A stretch of DNA of 64,000 nt from Earliella scabrosa (taxonomy: Eukaryota > Basidiomycota > Agaricomycetes > Polyporales > Polyporaceae): positions 1,550,001-1,614,000 of the forward strand of contig JABYQQ010000004.1 in NCBI GenBank assembly GCA_022605405.1. Reading direction: 5' to 3'. Below the pieces are notes generated by a model. It was not told the DNA's origin. It saw only the letters and a program-made list of their open reading frames with translations, and ran no database searches. Position 1 is the first letter of the stretch; each line of letters opens with the position of its first letter. This document shows, one piece after another, positions 1 to 13,033 of the stretch. A program made the position numbers and the translations under genes.

Positions 1-2769
1 CTGAGCTGCCATGCATCGGCGCCGCGATAGCAGTCCGGAAGTTCGGTGTTGTCGCGTCCGGCGTACACGAGTATAAGGAGAGCCAATATTGAGTCATGAT
101 GGAGCATCATACTATATGCAGAACAAGGATATCGAACTTCTTTGACCGTTCGAAGTGTGGCTAGTCATTTGTTTTGAGTGATCGGCGCGGTGAGTGTCCG
201 CATGGTGCTCACCTTCGCAATAGTGTTGTCGACGCTGTTAGCTAGTCGGGTGAGATAGAACGGGAGAAAGGCATCCACTCGCCTCCAACGAGCCGTTCAG
301 GAATCCTGGTATCTGCAGCGCGTGGAAAGGCTCAGCGGTTTCAATCCTATAGCTGACAATCAGTCAAGTATCGGACCACTGCAGTGCCCAGGTCGAGATT
401 ACAATGTAACATTGGATCGTAAGGCAACTCACCAGAGGCAGAAATGATGCCTCTCTGTTGCATCACCGGCCTAGTACCCGGTGATTTCTGTTCTGCGTTC
501 GTTTTGACTTCGGCCGAATGAAATCCTGGTTGGCGGGAGCTAACGAGGCCGCATGCCGCATAGCATCGAACAATGAAATTTGCTCTGGAGGTGCCTTATC
601 TCCCAGGAAACGTCATCCGTCAGAGGGTGGCGAAGGTGTATGCTGCGACCAGTGCGAAGAGGGAGTTGGAGACTTGGAGTTGAGGTACTTAGTGTAAAAG
701 CGACGCGTGTCTGTGCCATGCTGGAGTCTTGGACGTTAATCTGTCACTAGCCATGCGTGCCAATTTCATCTGTTGAGTTGACTATATGAAATGACACGTG
801 TGAGGGTCGACAGATGCCGTTCTTAGTTCTGGACGTTCCTGGCTCGCAAGAGAGCAACGCACAAGTGGAGAGAAAACGCATTCCAGATGGACCAGAGTAG
901 CGGTTCCATATCACAGCACATCATAAGGAAGATGACAGGAGGCTGCGTCCGGGGCTTATATTGGTACTACATTCTCACACTTGCCCTTGGGAGGAGTCAA
1001 TCCAATTACATCGATACTCAGCGTGAGAAGCGGTAACGCACTGCATTGACATGACTGGTAAGCTGTAGAGCGATTTGAACGGCATCCGGCTGCGAGGTGG
1101 TATTGTGCTGCGAACATGGACGGCAAGGGAGATGGGTTGTGGTTGCGACGAACTTGTCATGACAGCATCGGACAGCTGCCAGCGCTTAAAGCGGCTCGGA
1201 GGAAGCGCTCCCGTGGCTCCGATGCCTTGAGGCGTGCACGCTGGGCATTGCCGAAACACCTCCACCGTCTTCTTTTCTTCTCTTCTCCGTCTCAAGCTTG
1301 ACACAGACTGGCCACGCCTCCTGCGCTCCCTGCGGATGCAATGAATCCGGGGTATGCTCAGACTCCGACTAGTACAAGCACTATGACCACGACTACCTGA
1401 ACGAACAAGTTTCAAACCGGTCAGAATATTTCCGGCAGCTCCTGGGGTGGAAACCAACGCTGCTGCGCGGGTTTTGACGTCCGTCTGCCACACCCTGCCC
1501 CCATCGCACCTCGAAACTGACGCAACCGCGTTGGGATCAAGCCCATATTGTGTACACGTCACGCAGAACCCAGAATGGGTCCATGGATACCGCCACCCCT
1601 CAATGTCCGACATCGTCGTGGCTGACCGGTTTTGGACGCATCAGGGAGATGGCTTCCATTTCTCCATTTGGAACTTGGAGGCATCACCGGCAATGGCGAC
1701 CTCTCCAGCAGCCTAGATGGTCGATCCTCGAGTCGCGGACGCGAGTTGAGACTAAGAACCGACCTGCTGTGAGCTCGAGTCCTTACCCCGCACAGCTACT
1801 AACGGTATCCTAAGGAACGTTCCTCGCATCACTTTTAGACTTACAACACCAGACGCTGTCATCTCGATATCGCGCCGCCTGTGACCGTGGAACAGACGCA
1901 CAACTGAAGACAGCTGAGGGCACGGATTCTCGAGCTCCGGTCGATACGACGGACGTTTCATCATATCGCGGCCCGGGTATTTTCCCATACGCTTGCTCAA
2001 TCAATGAAAATGGCAACTCGAATGGATTCGCGGGTCCCGCGCACCCCGTTTCCATCGGAGCTGGGGACAGAACTTCTCAGATGCAATGTCTCGTGGTGCG
2101 TAACATCGTTGCGGATAGGTCATTCATCATGCGCGTAATCAGGTCCAGAAGAACAGCTCGGCCATCTAGATCACCACGTCTGAATATGACCGAGCTGCGA
2201 TCGCGTGGCCTGGGATATGCAGCGGCTCAAAGCTATATCGCACAGCCTCCTGCCATGCTGGACGAAATTGCTGTGCGGGATATCTCTGAACTGAGGAACT
2301 ATAGGCTTCATGTGAGCAATGTTGCGTGTATGTATGTTCACAATGCGACTCTTTCGATACAGAGCTAAGTGGCCGGCATGGCGGTTCAGCGGTTCAGTTT
2401 GCTGTTTGAGCCGGCACTCGCTGATCTTCTAATTGGGGTAACATAATTTCTGACAGTTCTATCACTGACGATCCGGGTTCCGGTAGAGGTCAGACGCACA
2501 AGTAACCGCAGGTCTTCACAGCAAAGTGACGGCACCATCTCCCCGGGAGACAGATCATGTTTAGTCTACATCATGGCATGCGGTCTTCGATTATTGACAG
2601 CTTGGTGAATTTGTCTGCACATACCCTGCGCACACCATGGGAAACCTGCTGTGCAGCGGGGCAGAACGAACCTTTATAGGTGCGTCTCTCGTTTCGGCGT
2701 TGCTCCACCAGCCGCTCAGTGTCCTACATCTACACCCTCTCTCATCCGACTTAACCGTGAAAGTCCACA
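1..2769. other. Intergenic, no gene recognised
   Basis: Open frames on both strands are short and have unrelated composition. The longest, on the minus strand at 975-1613, has no recognisable domain, no splice partners and an Arg/Ser-rich composition typical of an antisense shadow. I see no tRNA, repeat or transposon feature. A weak TATA-like TTTATAG at 2673-2679 may belong to the gene that starts at 2770. Confidence 0.5.
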
Positions 2770-3591
2770 ATGCATCCCACCAACCCCTACGGCAACTTTC
2801 CGAACCAATCCTACTCCTACTCCCAGCAGTATCCCCAACCTCATGCTCAGCCGACGTCACCAAATCAGGGAATTCTGGCATGGCTCGACGCTTACGGGGC
2901 CCAAGAGCACGTGCTGGACCCCAACATCTACTCTGACCCCCGTATTCCTCCCCACTACCCACACCATGTTCAACCCCAGCCACATCAGCAGCAGCAGCCC
3001 TCACACCTCCAGAACGCGCAATACGCGCAATATGCGCCCCAGAATATGACACATCCCTATGCCTCCACCTTTCAACAATCCTCCTCCTCGTCGATGCAGC
3101 GAACCCCGTCGTCGTCTTCTCAATACCAGTACTCCGCATACGCGTCCGGAGACGGGCATGACGACTACGAGTCATCGAGCTCGTCGCGATCGCCTAGCGA
3201 CTCTGGGAGCCCTAGGGTGAGCCGTGCCAGGTCGACGATCACGCTGGACCCGAGCCAGCCCTTGACCGTCGATGGGAAGCCGCGCGAGCGTGTCTACGTC
3301 GCGTGTGACCGTTGGTGAGTTAACCTCCTAGGCCCTCGTGGGACTCGTCTCTGACCACCATGAGTGTGTTCCAGTCGTGTACGCAAGTTGAGATGCGATG
3401 GCGCGAAGCCGTCCTGCTTCAACTGCCAGCGCGTGGCGGAGACCGGAGTGCAATGCCACTACGACCCCGTGCCTAAGCGACGGGGACAGGACAGAGCACC
3501 TCGCACGCGGTCTGCGATCGGTGTTCGACAGCCCAGGAAGCCCGCCGTGCGCAAGGGAAGCCTCGAGGCGCAAGCTTCTCAAAACTCCTAA
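2770..3591 (+). CDS. Small Zn2Cys6 zinc-cluster protein, putative transcription factor
   Basis: Two exons, 2770-3314 and 3375-3591, give 253 residues. The first ~150 residues are a low-complexity Pro/Gln/Ser/Tyr-rich stretch. The intron splits a cysteine codon inside the zinc cluster; splicing restores CDRCRVRKLRCDGAKPSC followed by FNC and a final Cys, which fits the fungal binuclear cluster spacing (C-x2-C-x6-C-x6-C-x2-C-x9-C). A basic run follows. Proteins of this family bind DNA in the nucleus, usually at CGG half sites. Here the cluster sits near the C-terminus (about residues 178-208) and there is no fungal-specific regulatory domain, so it is much shorter than a typical Gal4-type factor. 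The stop is reached soon after the cluster. Specific role unknown; the family call is firm. Confidence 0.85.
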
Positions 3592-6500
3592 GGTTTCGGA
3601 GCTTCTAGGCCCCCGACGTGACTTGACAGATTGATCGACCACTCGGCGCATGGTAAGCCTAGTTCCTTTGTACTTCAGTCTCAGTTCCGTTTCTGATGGT
3701 ACTGCAGGGGTCCACACATGCCGTCGGGTCTCCACATTGGTTTATTTTATATAGAGGGTCGGGCACGGTGTACCTTAGAGCCGTGTTCGCGAAGCGACAC
3801 ATCCATGCTGTACCACCACGCACTCGCTAACTTAAGGGCCTTTCCACACAATTCTAGCTGTTCGTCGTATCAATATCTACGTATCTCTTATGGTTCTGCT
3901 GTGATGTATGTATGGTATTCTTATGTAGTTCTGCGCAATAAGATTGCAATCTGGTCTCATACCAAACTGCGGAGAGCCATCATCATGTCAGGTCGAATGC
4001 CTCAACCGCGTCCGTCATTTCGTACGCATGGTAGCCGTAGTGGTAGCACGGATCATCGTGAATGACCGAAGAGTTCCCATCCGTAGTGGGTCAGCAGGGT
4101 GATCCTGCCTGCACAGGCGTTCTCACCGCGACTCGCCGTTCGCTCCGAGTTACATTGACGTATCAGTGGTACGGCCATGCTAGGTAACCAGGCGCCGGTG
4201 CATCCACACTCAATCTCCGTCGCACATCATACCCGCGTTCAAGCAATGGTCTATGGATTATCTCGAGTGGGGAAAGACTCCGAATTCAACAGATTTCGTA
4301 AGGCGCTTCTGCAACCGCCCAAAAACAAACACGTAGTCGAGGACAGATGTATTGGCAACTCGTCGCTGCTGCTCATGGAACTGTACTAGATAGTGAGTGA
4401 GTGCCGTTCGAACTCTCATATCTCGCCACGCACCACCTGAAACATCGACTGATCACGCATCTAAATCTCCTCAGAATGCTGTCATTGTACCATCGACTAT
4501 TTCCATGTCTCACTATTGCTAACTGTTCGTGGATTTTTAGTGTGAACGACAGGAATTACGAAAGGATCGGGCTGTTCGAAAAAGAACGTACTTGATTGCT
4601 TTCGGGAGCAAGTACGGTGACTGTACAAACCGTTCAAAACAGTGCACTGAGTCAGCACTTCCATCCACCCCCGCAGGTCCATGCGATGATAGAAGCTCTA
4701 GGATCAAGCTCTTGCATTGATAGATGAGTATCCAAAGTTCTGCTTGGCCACAATGACTACTTGTAGTCAATGACCGTACGACTGAGTTAGTCGACCCAAA
4801 ACACGCGCAATCCTATGAGTTAACCAGTGTTTGCAACACATGAGTCCGAACCTGATCCACGAGAAACTTCGAATGATATGCTAGCAGCGTGACACTAGGG
4901 GCAAGGCAACAAGTGAGCATGGATATGCCCGTCCGGGAACAAGTGTACACACCGGTCAGGCAACTTAGGCTTCAATTTAGCTCACCCCTGTCTATCTTGC
5001 CTTCCTATGGCAATGTTCCCACTGCCCTCTGATGCAGTGCCCTATACGGAGGGAATTTGATTCGCTGCAGGTCACGGATGCCGGTATGTTGCCGTGCTGT
5101 GGAGTGCACCGCAGTAGTTTGACTGTTGCTATTCACCACTGCGCCCGCGCTTCTTGCACGCACGGTAGACGCGCCTAACTGCGATGAACGGGCGACTCGC
5201 AAGGCCAAGTTCGGTTATATTAGATGTTGGGATCGCTGTACGAAATGCTTCAGTGTGACGTTACGAGTTTGCGATCTCACCTGCAGAGAGGCTCGACATG
5301 CCATGCTGAGAAAGCGCGCGACGACCGTCGGAGGTATCGGCGAGACATTGAGATAGTCAGGGAAGCCGGTCCTGGAGAGGTGGACTCACAGAAACAAATT
5401 GCGGTAACGACGGCTACTCATGAGGGCGATGTGAGGCGATGTGATGTCGGTCTGTCTCCTCATGGCGTTCACAATAGGAAGTGAGAATGACAACAAACGA
5501 GTATTGGGCAAAGTCCATGATTGTTTGCTTCGTCCAAACTTCCTGCAGATTTTCTGGCATTGGCAGGTCCGTTGCGAAAATACTGAACCTGCACACGCCA
5601 TGGCATTGCTCTGGTTGTTCGAGTCTACAAGCTAGGCAAGGACGAGCCGCCTGCAGCTGCGAGTGAAGAGACCGATTGCTGCGCCAGCACTTGTAGTGGT
5701 AGCTCTAGGACGTGCTCGATGACGAGAAGTCAGGAAGGCGTTGCCGTCAGAATCGGAGCAGGCTCCTGGCTCGAGTCGACGAGTAGTAGCGTCGGGAGAG
5801 ACGCCGGATAGCGACTGCCACGTGGCCCAAACCGGAGGCGGTGTGCTCCTCTCCCTGGTCGCTCGACACCAAGGATTGTGAAACGTCTACGCTATCGGCT
5901 ACTATCCAGAATATGGTCGCCTTCATCTCGCCCACTGGTACGGAGCTTTGGATACTAGAACTGAGGTCGCACTGGTGTACATCGAGTGTGCTACATCGCG
6001 AGGTCAGCCATTCGCATTCATTCCTACTCATGCAGTCCGAGTCCTCACGGCCGATCAGTAGGGAAGTGAGCCACCAACGCCCTTCTACGGGCACAACTCG
6101 GTGTCTCTGAGAATATCACTGCGAGCCATGAAAATGGGATGCCCTGTAATACCTCCTCTGCGATGAAAGATTGTCAAGCATCCGATGGCAAGTGACATCG
6201 CTTGCACTCGACAACGAATAAGGGCTAGCAGGTCACCCATGCCTGGTGCACTGAATCCACTGCTTCGGGTATGCCTCGGGCATCTACAACCGAGAACCTA
6301 GCCATACGCATCTGATCCTGTGCTCTCGGACGCATCCTTGAGGACGCCTGTCTCGCCAATACTTATCGTTGTCCCACCGCTCACCGCTGCACATAGGATT
6401 TGTAAGTCGTGGCTTCGTAGTCAAATTCGCAGTTATTCAGAATGGGGACAGGCTGACTCTGGCTCTTGCAGCGCATCATGGTGCCGATGACAGGCTTGCA

Positions 6501-6819
6501 CAGTATTGGTGATAGGGCCGACGATCATCGCCGCTCACGGTTGGTTCGGACGCGGACATGAAACGCCCACAAACCCGCTCGGGAGCCGTTCGCATGGAGG
6601 CCACTCGGTCACTCCAGTATAATAGACATGCCGATACGACGCGAAGAATATCCTTCATCACGGTTCCTTCTGCATCCTCTTCCGCGCTTCTAGCGACACC
6701 AACGTTATTCTTCGTTACTCTCCGTAAGCATCAGCATCCTCTGATACTCGTTGAATCGTTCACTCATGATTGACCGGCTGTCAGTTACTATCTAATTTCC
6801 GCCCAACAGATCATTCACC
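3592..6819. other. Intergenic, no gene recognised
   Basis: A 3.2-kb stretch with only short frames. None shows a domain, a signal peptide, or frames that can be joined by plausible introns. The minus-strand frame 5747-6094 (115 residues) is the most protein-like but is unrecognised and has no neighbours to splice to. No repeat copies elsewhere in the window were noticed. Confidence 0.5.
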
Positions 6820-8485
6820 ATGAAGTTGTCAGTCAGTTATTTCGCGTATGTGCTGTCCGCTACAACTCTCGCGGTTGCGACATCCGTCGATCGCCGTCCT
6901 TGGGTCAAGATGTTGACGAGAGCCTCGGCACGGTCGCCACCAGGGGCGGTTTACTGTGAGTTCGGGCTCAGATTGCGAGCCAATTTCTCGTACTGATGCC
7001 CCACCTACAGTCATATCCAACGAACCGGACGAGAACATGATCATTACTGCCAGCATCAGCTCAGACGGCACATTGGTATGGCCTGATTCCTGGAGTTTGG
7101 TAGCCAACCTGTACTAATATCTACCGTAGAGACTCGACAGAGCAGTCGCCGCGGGCGGTCGTGGCGCGCATGGGGTCACTGCGAACAACGGCGACTTGGG
7201 AGTGGACCCGTTGTTTTCGCAGGGTGCCATCCAGGTATCTCCGAAGAAGCGCGTTCTCGCTACCGTCAACGTAAGTTTCACATGCGATGTAAATCTCCGC
7301 AGGCTCACACAGGTTTCTGTTTCTTGTTGCCGACAGTCGGGCTCCAACACCGTGTTGCTGTTTGCGATCGACCCTCGCAAGCCGACGAACATCCGCCCTA
7401 TCGGCGACCCCATTTCCTCCGAGGGCCAGTTCCCCGTCTCACTTGCGTTCAACGGTGATGGCAGCCGTCTGTGTGTTCTGAACGGTGGTGCCGTGAACGG
7501 AGTCAAGTACGTAACCTTACCTGGTCTCACATGAGCTCGCTCCTAACACGCGCTGCCTCGCTCATCTCTGCAGCTGCTACAATGTTGACGACAAGCGGGG
7601 GCTCGTCCAAATCCCCAACACTCTCCGTTACCTCGGCTTCAACCAGACGACGCCCGCCAATGGCCCACCAGGCTCTGTCAGCCATATCGCTTTCACCGAG
7701 GACAACAGCAAGCTCGTGGTGTCATACAAGGGCATGAACGGCCCAGGCTACCTCGCGGTGTGGGACGTGCAACAGGACGGTTCGCTCTCCGCGCAGCACA
7801 GCCAGAAGGCGCTCGCAAGCGGGGGTATGGTCGCGTTCTCGCTCACCCATATCCCCGGAGAGAACGCGTTCCTCCTGACCGATCCTGGTGTGGGCTTCGA
7901 CATCGTCGACTTCAGCGCCAAGAACAGACAGTCGTCGGTCGCGATTGACGGCCAGGCAGCGACGTGCTGGTCGACGCGCAGCGCGAAGACGGGCAACTAT
8001 TATACGATCGACGTCGGTGGCAACGCTATCCGCGAAGTACATGTTGACGGAAACTTGAAGGGCAACGTTGTTGCGGTGCGTCACCTAGTTCAGTGATATC
8101 TCGCGAGCCTCTTGCTCACCCTTCCCAACGCAGACGTACATGCTTCCTGCCAATACCTCACCCCTCGACAGCGAGACCGCTACTATTCACGACCGGGAGT
8201 GAGTAGGAGTAGTACCCTGACACAGGTAGCTCCGCTAACTCAGTACATCGCAGCTACCTCTACGTTCTCGGTGCGAACGCGACGTCGGTGGAAGTCTTCT
8301 CCCTTGATGGCCCTGCAAAGGCCCGGAAAATTTCCAGTCTAGACATCCAGGGTCCCGCACGCGCTGCAGGAGTGGCTATCAGTGAGTCGTTCACTGCGTT
8401 GTGGAAAGCATCAGCTGCTGTGACACTGACCCAACTCTCAGATGGCCGCAATCTCCAAGGTATGGCCACCTACGTTCGCGTCTGA
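6820..8485 (+). CDS. Secreted lactonase-like beta-propeller protein
   Basis: Eight exons: 6820-6955, 7011-7075, 7130-7270, 7337-7506, 7574-8075, 8134-8198, 8254-8381 and 8442-8485, giving 416 residues. It starts with a signal peptide (hydrophobic run to about residue 20, ending LAVATS). The body has repeated strand-like units such as GAIQVSPKKRVLATVN, FPVSLAFNGDGSRLCVLNGG and VSHIAFTEDNSKLVVSY, the spacing expected of a YVTN/lactonase-type propeller. Fungal members are often annotated as 3-carboxymuconate cyclase-like, but the enzymatic activity is unproven. With a signal peptide it is more likely extracellular than a cytosolic catabolic enzyme. All splice phases agree and the last short exon restores an open end (residues ...GMATYVRV). 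Substrate unknown. Confidence 0.8.
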
Positions 8486-8820
8486 GGGTCACATCGAACA
8501 CCCCCAGCTTGGCTTCATCGGACGTTTCACACTGCCCGTTATAGGCTCACTAAACCCTATCCTTCGCATACTACAGCCCGATCATTTCGCACATCTCTAC
8601 GGCGTGCAAACTATGTATATCCTACGGAGGGGTCTTCGTGGATGGTAATTGTATCATGTCTGATTTGATGGTTCTGAAACGAATTGCGTGTTGATTAAGC
8701 AACGCCTGCAACACGGCATGACCAGGCTAGTCAGCGTGGCTAACGGAGTCAACGAATCGGTCGCAAAGATAATGAGTAGTGTTACATCTTGTGCTATTTC
8801 GACTGCTGCATACGCGTATC

Positions 8821-10134
8821 TCACGAGGGTTCCGCACGTAAACCTACCCAAACCTCTACAGGCTCCCGACCGGCTCCCAGACGCTCTCCGACTCGTTCAA
8901 AGGTAACACCGATTCGCTTGACCATGTCCCACAATGTCCGCTCTTCCGGGTCACGTTCCTTGTAGCCCAGCACAATCACAGGCGGTCTCTCTGGGGGATT
9001 CAGTCGAATGAGGGCGTCCAGGGTCCGGACCAGGACAGGGAAGGAGGACGTGTTGTATGTCACGTCCGCCATGATGATGGCGTCAAAGGTGCCGACGGTA
9101 CGAACCTCTTCCGGTAGCGTCTCATCGTCCCAGTCGAGCGCGAGGGGCATCGGCCGAGTGGATTGCGTGAAGAGAACCCCATTGTTGGACACATTGTGTG
9201 TCAAGAGAGGAAGAGCCGACTCTGGGGATAGCCGTCAAACAGGACAACTGGGCAGATGGTTACTGCAGTGACGCACCAAGATCGGTTGTCAGGATGCAAC
9301 CTTCCCTGTCTGCGGTACGCGCAGAACGCAGTGCACCTACGGTCAGCGAGACAATTCCTGTGCCTGCGCCTACCGGAACCTCAGTGGCTAGCGAGTATGT
9401 CAACAACGCGCCTTCGTACCTAGCTCGATGATCCTGCGCATGTCGGGGGAGAACAGAGCATCCCGTATACGGGGAAGTTGTGAATGGCCGCCGGCTTCCA
9501 CGAGCACCTGCTGGGCGAGTTCTACCAGCCAGGAGCTCAATCCGATTCCGCTGTCCCACACTTTCTACCACACGACCTACGAAATTAGCGAGCCGGAGGG
9601 ACGCGCGGGCGGACGGCACACCTTGTCAAGATCGAAGGACGTCTGCTCCCGGATCATGAGGAATCCGTCCTTCTCTGGCTGGAGCGGGACCCGGTACACT
9701 CGCTCGATCTCCTGCTGCTTCTCCGCATTGCCTGCACGCGCGGCTCGATGGCTGAGGAGGATGGGCATGGACATCACCGGGAACGGTTTCTCGCCGACCT
9801 CGCGCGCCGCGAGGTTCATGATGTGCGCGCGAGCGTGCTGGCGCGTGGTCAGGACGAGTCTGTAGGACTGTCCGTCGCGGGCGCGTGGGGGCAGCGGGAC
9901 CGAGAACTCCTTGAAGTTGCTTGCCCGCAGCGTCGTCAGCTTCTGCGGCGGGGATATCGCGGGGCACGACTCGGACTGGCCGGGGTTCACGAGCGACCAG
10001 GCGTAGTAGACGTCCTCCTCGCCTGAGAATTCTTCGGTGCGGAGGTCATTTGAGAGCTGGGGCGTGAACGTGACAAGGCTTCCGGGAGATATCTGGGTGG
10101 GCGGGGGCCGCAGGAAGAAGACGTAGAAGAACAT
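8821..10134 (-). CDS. Putative protein-lysine methyltransferase (METTL21-type, Methyltransf_16)
   Basis: Minus-strand exons 9622-10134, 9420-9564, 9277-9369 and 8821-9221 give 383 residues. A SAM-binding motif I reads IIELGAGTGIVSL; intron 2 splits the glycine codon in it. It is followed by an acidic motif TTDLESALPLL and the DxxY motif as MADVTYN, all typical of seven-beta-strand lysine methyltransferases. An upstream KVWDSGIGLSSWL segment matches the WD/SG region before motif I. The frame stays open to a more distal ATG at 10317, but that extension is Arg-rich, would overlap the divergent rhomboid gene, and lacks domain features. The start at 10134 (MFFYVFFLRPPP) is therefore preferred. The likely role is methylation of a lysine in a cytosolic protein; the target cannot be told. 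Confidence 0.85.
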
Positions 10135-10274
10135 CAGGTCTTGTTCCGCTCGCGGTCGTATTCGCCGGCGAGAGGCGTGCGTGGACGGTCGGCGTCGAGG
10201 CAACAGACGTCGAGGGCGCGGGCAGGTCGCGGCCAAAAGGGAGACGTGCGTCTGCGTGGCGTGCAGCCGCCCGG

Positions 10275-11993
10275 ATGCTTTGGACTCTACGCTCACCCAG
10301 AGCCTGGTCTCTGCCATGTCGTTCTTCCCCTCGCTCCTTCTCTTTTACTCCTAATCGTCGCCTGCCGCGATTTCTCAACACAAGTACACCGAAGGCGCCG
10401 TCGTTCAGCGAGGAAGTCGCCAAGGCGAGCCCCGTACCATCTTTCAGCGAGGCCGTACGGAGAGTCCCTGTAGGAAGACAGATCTTGGTGAGGACACCTG
10501 CACCTTCTGTGTATTTACCGCTGACGTTGGCAACAGTTCACGATAGCAGGGGCCGTCGGTGCAATTACTGTCGGTGCCCACCTGACCAACTATGAACTGT
10601 TCAAGTGGTGGGCGTATCTGAGGGCTACACCGCATGGGGGATATGACAGGAATCGTCCACCGACTTCTGAAGAGCTGTCACGGGTGAAGTACTTCGCATT
10701 TGGACGCGTATGTCACCTTTCTTCCATTCCATCGCCGTCGCTCTCACCCTGTTGTACCCTGGCAGCAACTTCAAGGCGCGCTCGCCACCCTCAAGTCCAC
10801 CGTGGACCAGTTTCCGGAGACGATGAAGGCCATGATCACCTGGTCTTACGTGCAAGTTTTCCAGCCTATCCTCAATGCGACAGAAGGGAAACGCATGTGC
10901 TGGACAATTGGTGCGGTGAACTGCGTGGTCTGGCTTGCGTGGCGCGTCCCTCGCTGGGGTCCGGTCATGATGCGGAGCTTCGCGCACAACTATATGTCGG
11001 GGCGGTCGTACACCCTCTTCACGAGTATGTTCAGGTACGTCCCACCGCTCTCATTGCCTGAGCACAGGACCAACGTGCGTTCCTCAGCCACGAGAGTTTC
11101 TTCCACCTTCTCTTCAACTGCATGGCGCTCGCAAGCTTTGGTACGTCCGTGCCATCTTCCAGTAGGATCACAGTTGTAACAAACAGCGCGTATCAGGCGC
11201 CGCGGCGAGCCAGCAGTTGATGATCCAGTTCAAGAAGGTTGAACAAAAACACGGGGCACTGTCCGAGGCATCACCAAAATGGCAACTGCTCGCGCTGTTC
11301 ATATCTGGTGTGTCTGCACGATCACAAAGATCTCATGTCTATACTGACCGTTCACTGTATCAGCTGGATTGTTCTCTGGTCTCGTGTCTCACATAGGCCG
11401 TGCACGATGGCAGTATCCTCGGCTGATTGCTCAGCTACAAGCTGCTGCTGCGCCGACCAGCTCGGCGGTTCGTGCTGGTGCTTCTTCAACCGCTGTGGCG
11501 TTGACGTCGACTGGTGCATCTGCGGCCGAGTCGGCAGTTGGGACAATGGTGAAGACGGCGAAGCAGACGCATGAAGGGACCTGGTCGCTTGGCTCGTCGG
11601 GCGCGGTGTATGCGCTGTTTGCGCTGACAGCGCTCGGCTTTCCCGACGCTGAGATCACGCTAGTCATCCCACCCTGGTTCCCGATCAACATACAGACCGG
11701 CTTCTTCACATTGCTCGCTTTCGACACCCTTGGTGTGCTCCGCGGATGGAGGTCAGTATATCCCATTTCCTCTACAGTACCTCTTCTGACGTCCACTTGC
11801 TCGCAGGACCTTCGACCACTTGGCCCATCTTGGTGGCGCGTTGTTCGGGATGTTCTGGTACAAGTACGGCGCGGAGATCTGGTACTCAGTGCGTCTGTGG
11901 GACCTCCCGACCGCGTTCTTCCTGCACGGGCATGGAACGAAGTTGAAGACAAGCGGCAACAGTTCTAGTACTACCCCTCCTTCCCTCCCTTGA
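10275..11993 (+). CDS. Mitochondrial rhomboid intramembrane serine protease (Pcp1/PARL type)
   Basis: Seven exons: 10275-10487, 10537-10707, 10766-11034, 11088-11140, 11197-11307, 11364-11751 and 11807-11993; 463 residues. The N-terminus is rich in Arg and Ser with no acidic residues ([13 protein letters not shown]), a good mitochondrial targeting sequence. A helix with [18 protein letters not shown] matches the rhomboid His/Asn helix. The catalytic serine lies in [17 protein letters not shown] and the catalytic histidine in [14 protein letters not shown], restored by the last intron. In yeast the orthologue cleaves cytochrome c peroxidase and the dynamin Mgm1 in the inner membrane. An Ala/Ser-rich insert of about 50 residues precedes the catalytic serine helix. 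The gene is divergent from the methyltransferase, with only about 140 bp between start codons. Confidence 0.92.
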
Positions 11994-12261
11994 CCGTGCC
12001 CGCGTGTCGCAGAGATCGAGTAGCTTAGGTTTAGATATCAGCCATGTAGCTCATAGTAGAATCCCCGCTCTAATCAGGTACTGTATGCATGGATGCGCAA
12101 TGCCACATCCAGGCTCCAAGTGGACGTGCGTCGTAGCGCTCTGTGACATTGTTTGTGACGATCGCGTTTGGAAGCGCGTAGCCGCCTGCGAGACGCGTTC
12201 AACCGTGCTGGGACGTTCGTTCTTCAACGCAACACTGACGACCGTTCACGACTGCTTCACG

Positions 12262-13033
12262 ATGACCCGCATACCCCTCGCCCAGCGGCCTCGCGACCTT
12301 GTGTACTTCCTATTCTTCGCGGTCTGTCTCTCTTGGAGCCATTCAAGTCTGTCAAGACGCAGCTGAACATCGCGGCTATGTTTTACAGATTCACCTCCCC
12401 GCGTCCTTCTTGATCGACCTCCAATCACTGTATCCCAAGGAATGGGTGCCCAGCGCCGTCTCGAGTTTACCGCGACTCTACGTGGACATGTCCAACGACC
12501 CGCTCATTGGTAGCGCGATGGGTTACTTCGGGGAGAGCCAGCGGGAGGCATATACCTGGTTCAGGACTTTCCTGATGGTGGAAGCGTGAGTCATGCCCGT
12601 TGTCTGCGTGCGCTACAGCGTTCACATCACTCCCGTCCAAAGATTCTTCCAAGTACCGGTCTTCCTCATCGGCCTCCGTGGTCTATGGCGCGGTGAGTCT
12701 CACTTGTCATTGCCCGCGCCGGACGACTTCGATTCTGATCGCGTTCCCTCCATAGGCACCAAGTCCATATACGCCCTCCTTCTCGTCTACGCCGCGTCGA
12801 CCACGACGACAACCCTCCCCTGCCTGGCAGTCATCCTTTCGACGCCAGTTGTCCCCTCCGCCGTAACAGAAACCGCGAAGGCGGCGGGTCTTTCAATCAC
12901 CGCGGAACAGCGGCTCCTGCTCCTCTCGAGCTACATACCCTTCTTCCTCGTTCCTCTCGTCATGACGCTGGACATGGCGCTCCGCGTCCACACGCTCGTC
13001 ACGGGCGACGCACGCAAGACGAAGAGGGACTAG
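12262..13033 (+). CDS. EXPERA-domain membrane protein (TMEM97/sigma-2 receptor-like)
   Basis: Four exons, 12262-12321, 12389-12585, 12643-12692 and 12756-13033, give 194 residues with about four membrane segments. The opening helix with YFLFFAIHLPASFLIDLQ, the following loop with YPKEWVP, and the second and third helices (FFQVPVFLIGLRGLW; IYALLLVYAASTTTTTLPCL) fit the EXPERA family, which includes EBP sterol isomerase, TM6SF and TMEM97. The conserved acidic residue in helix 1 (LIDLQ) is present. A basic C-terminal tail (ARKTKRD) resembles an ER-retention type ending. Probable ER membrane protein in sterol or lipid handling, by family; exact role inferred. It lies 268 bp downstream of the rhomboid gene on the same strand. 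Confidence 0.85.

Noticed and set aside
975..1613. 212-residue open frame on the minus strand
   Set aside because: Arg/Ser-rich, no domain, no splice partners, and no promoter-like signals; consistent with chance in GC-rich DNA.
10135..10317. N-terminal extension of the methyltransferase to an ATG at 10317
   Set aside because: The extension is Arg-rich, overlaps the rhomboid start region, and the protein begins well at the next Met.
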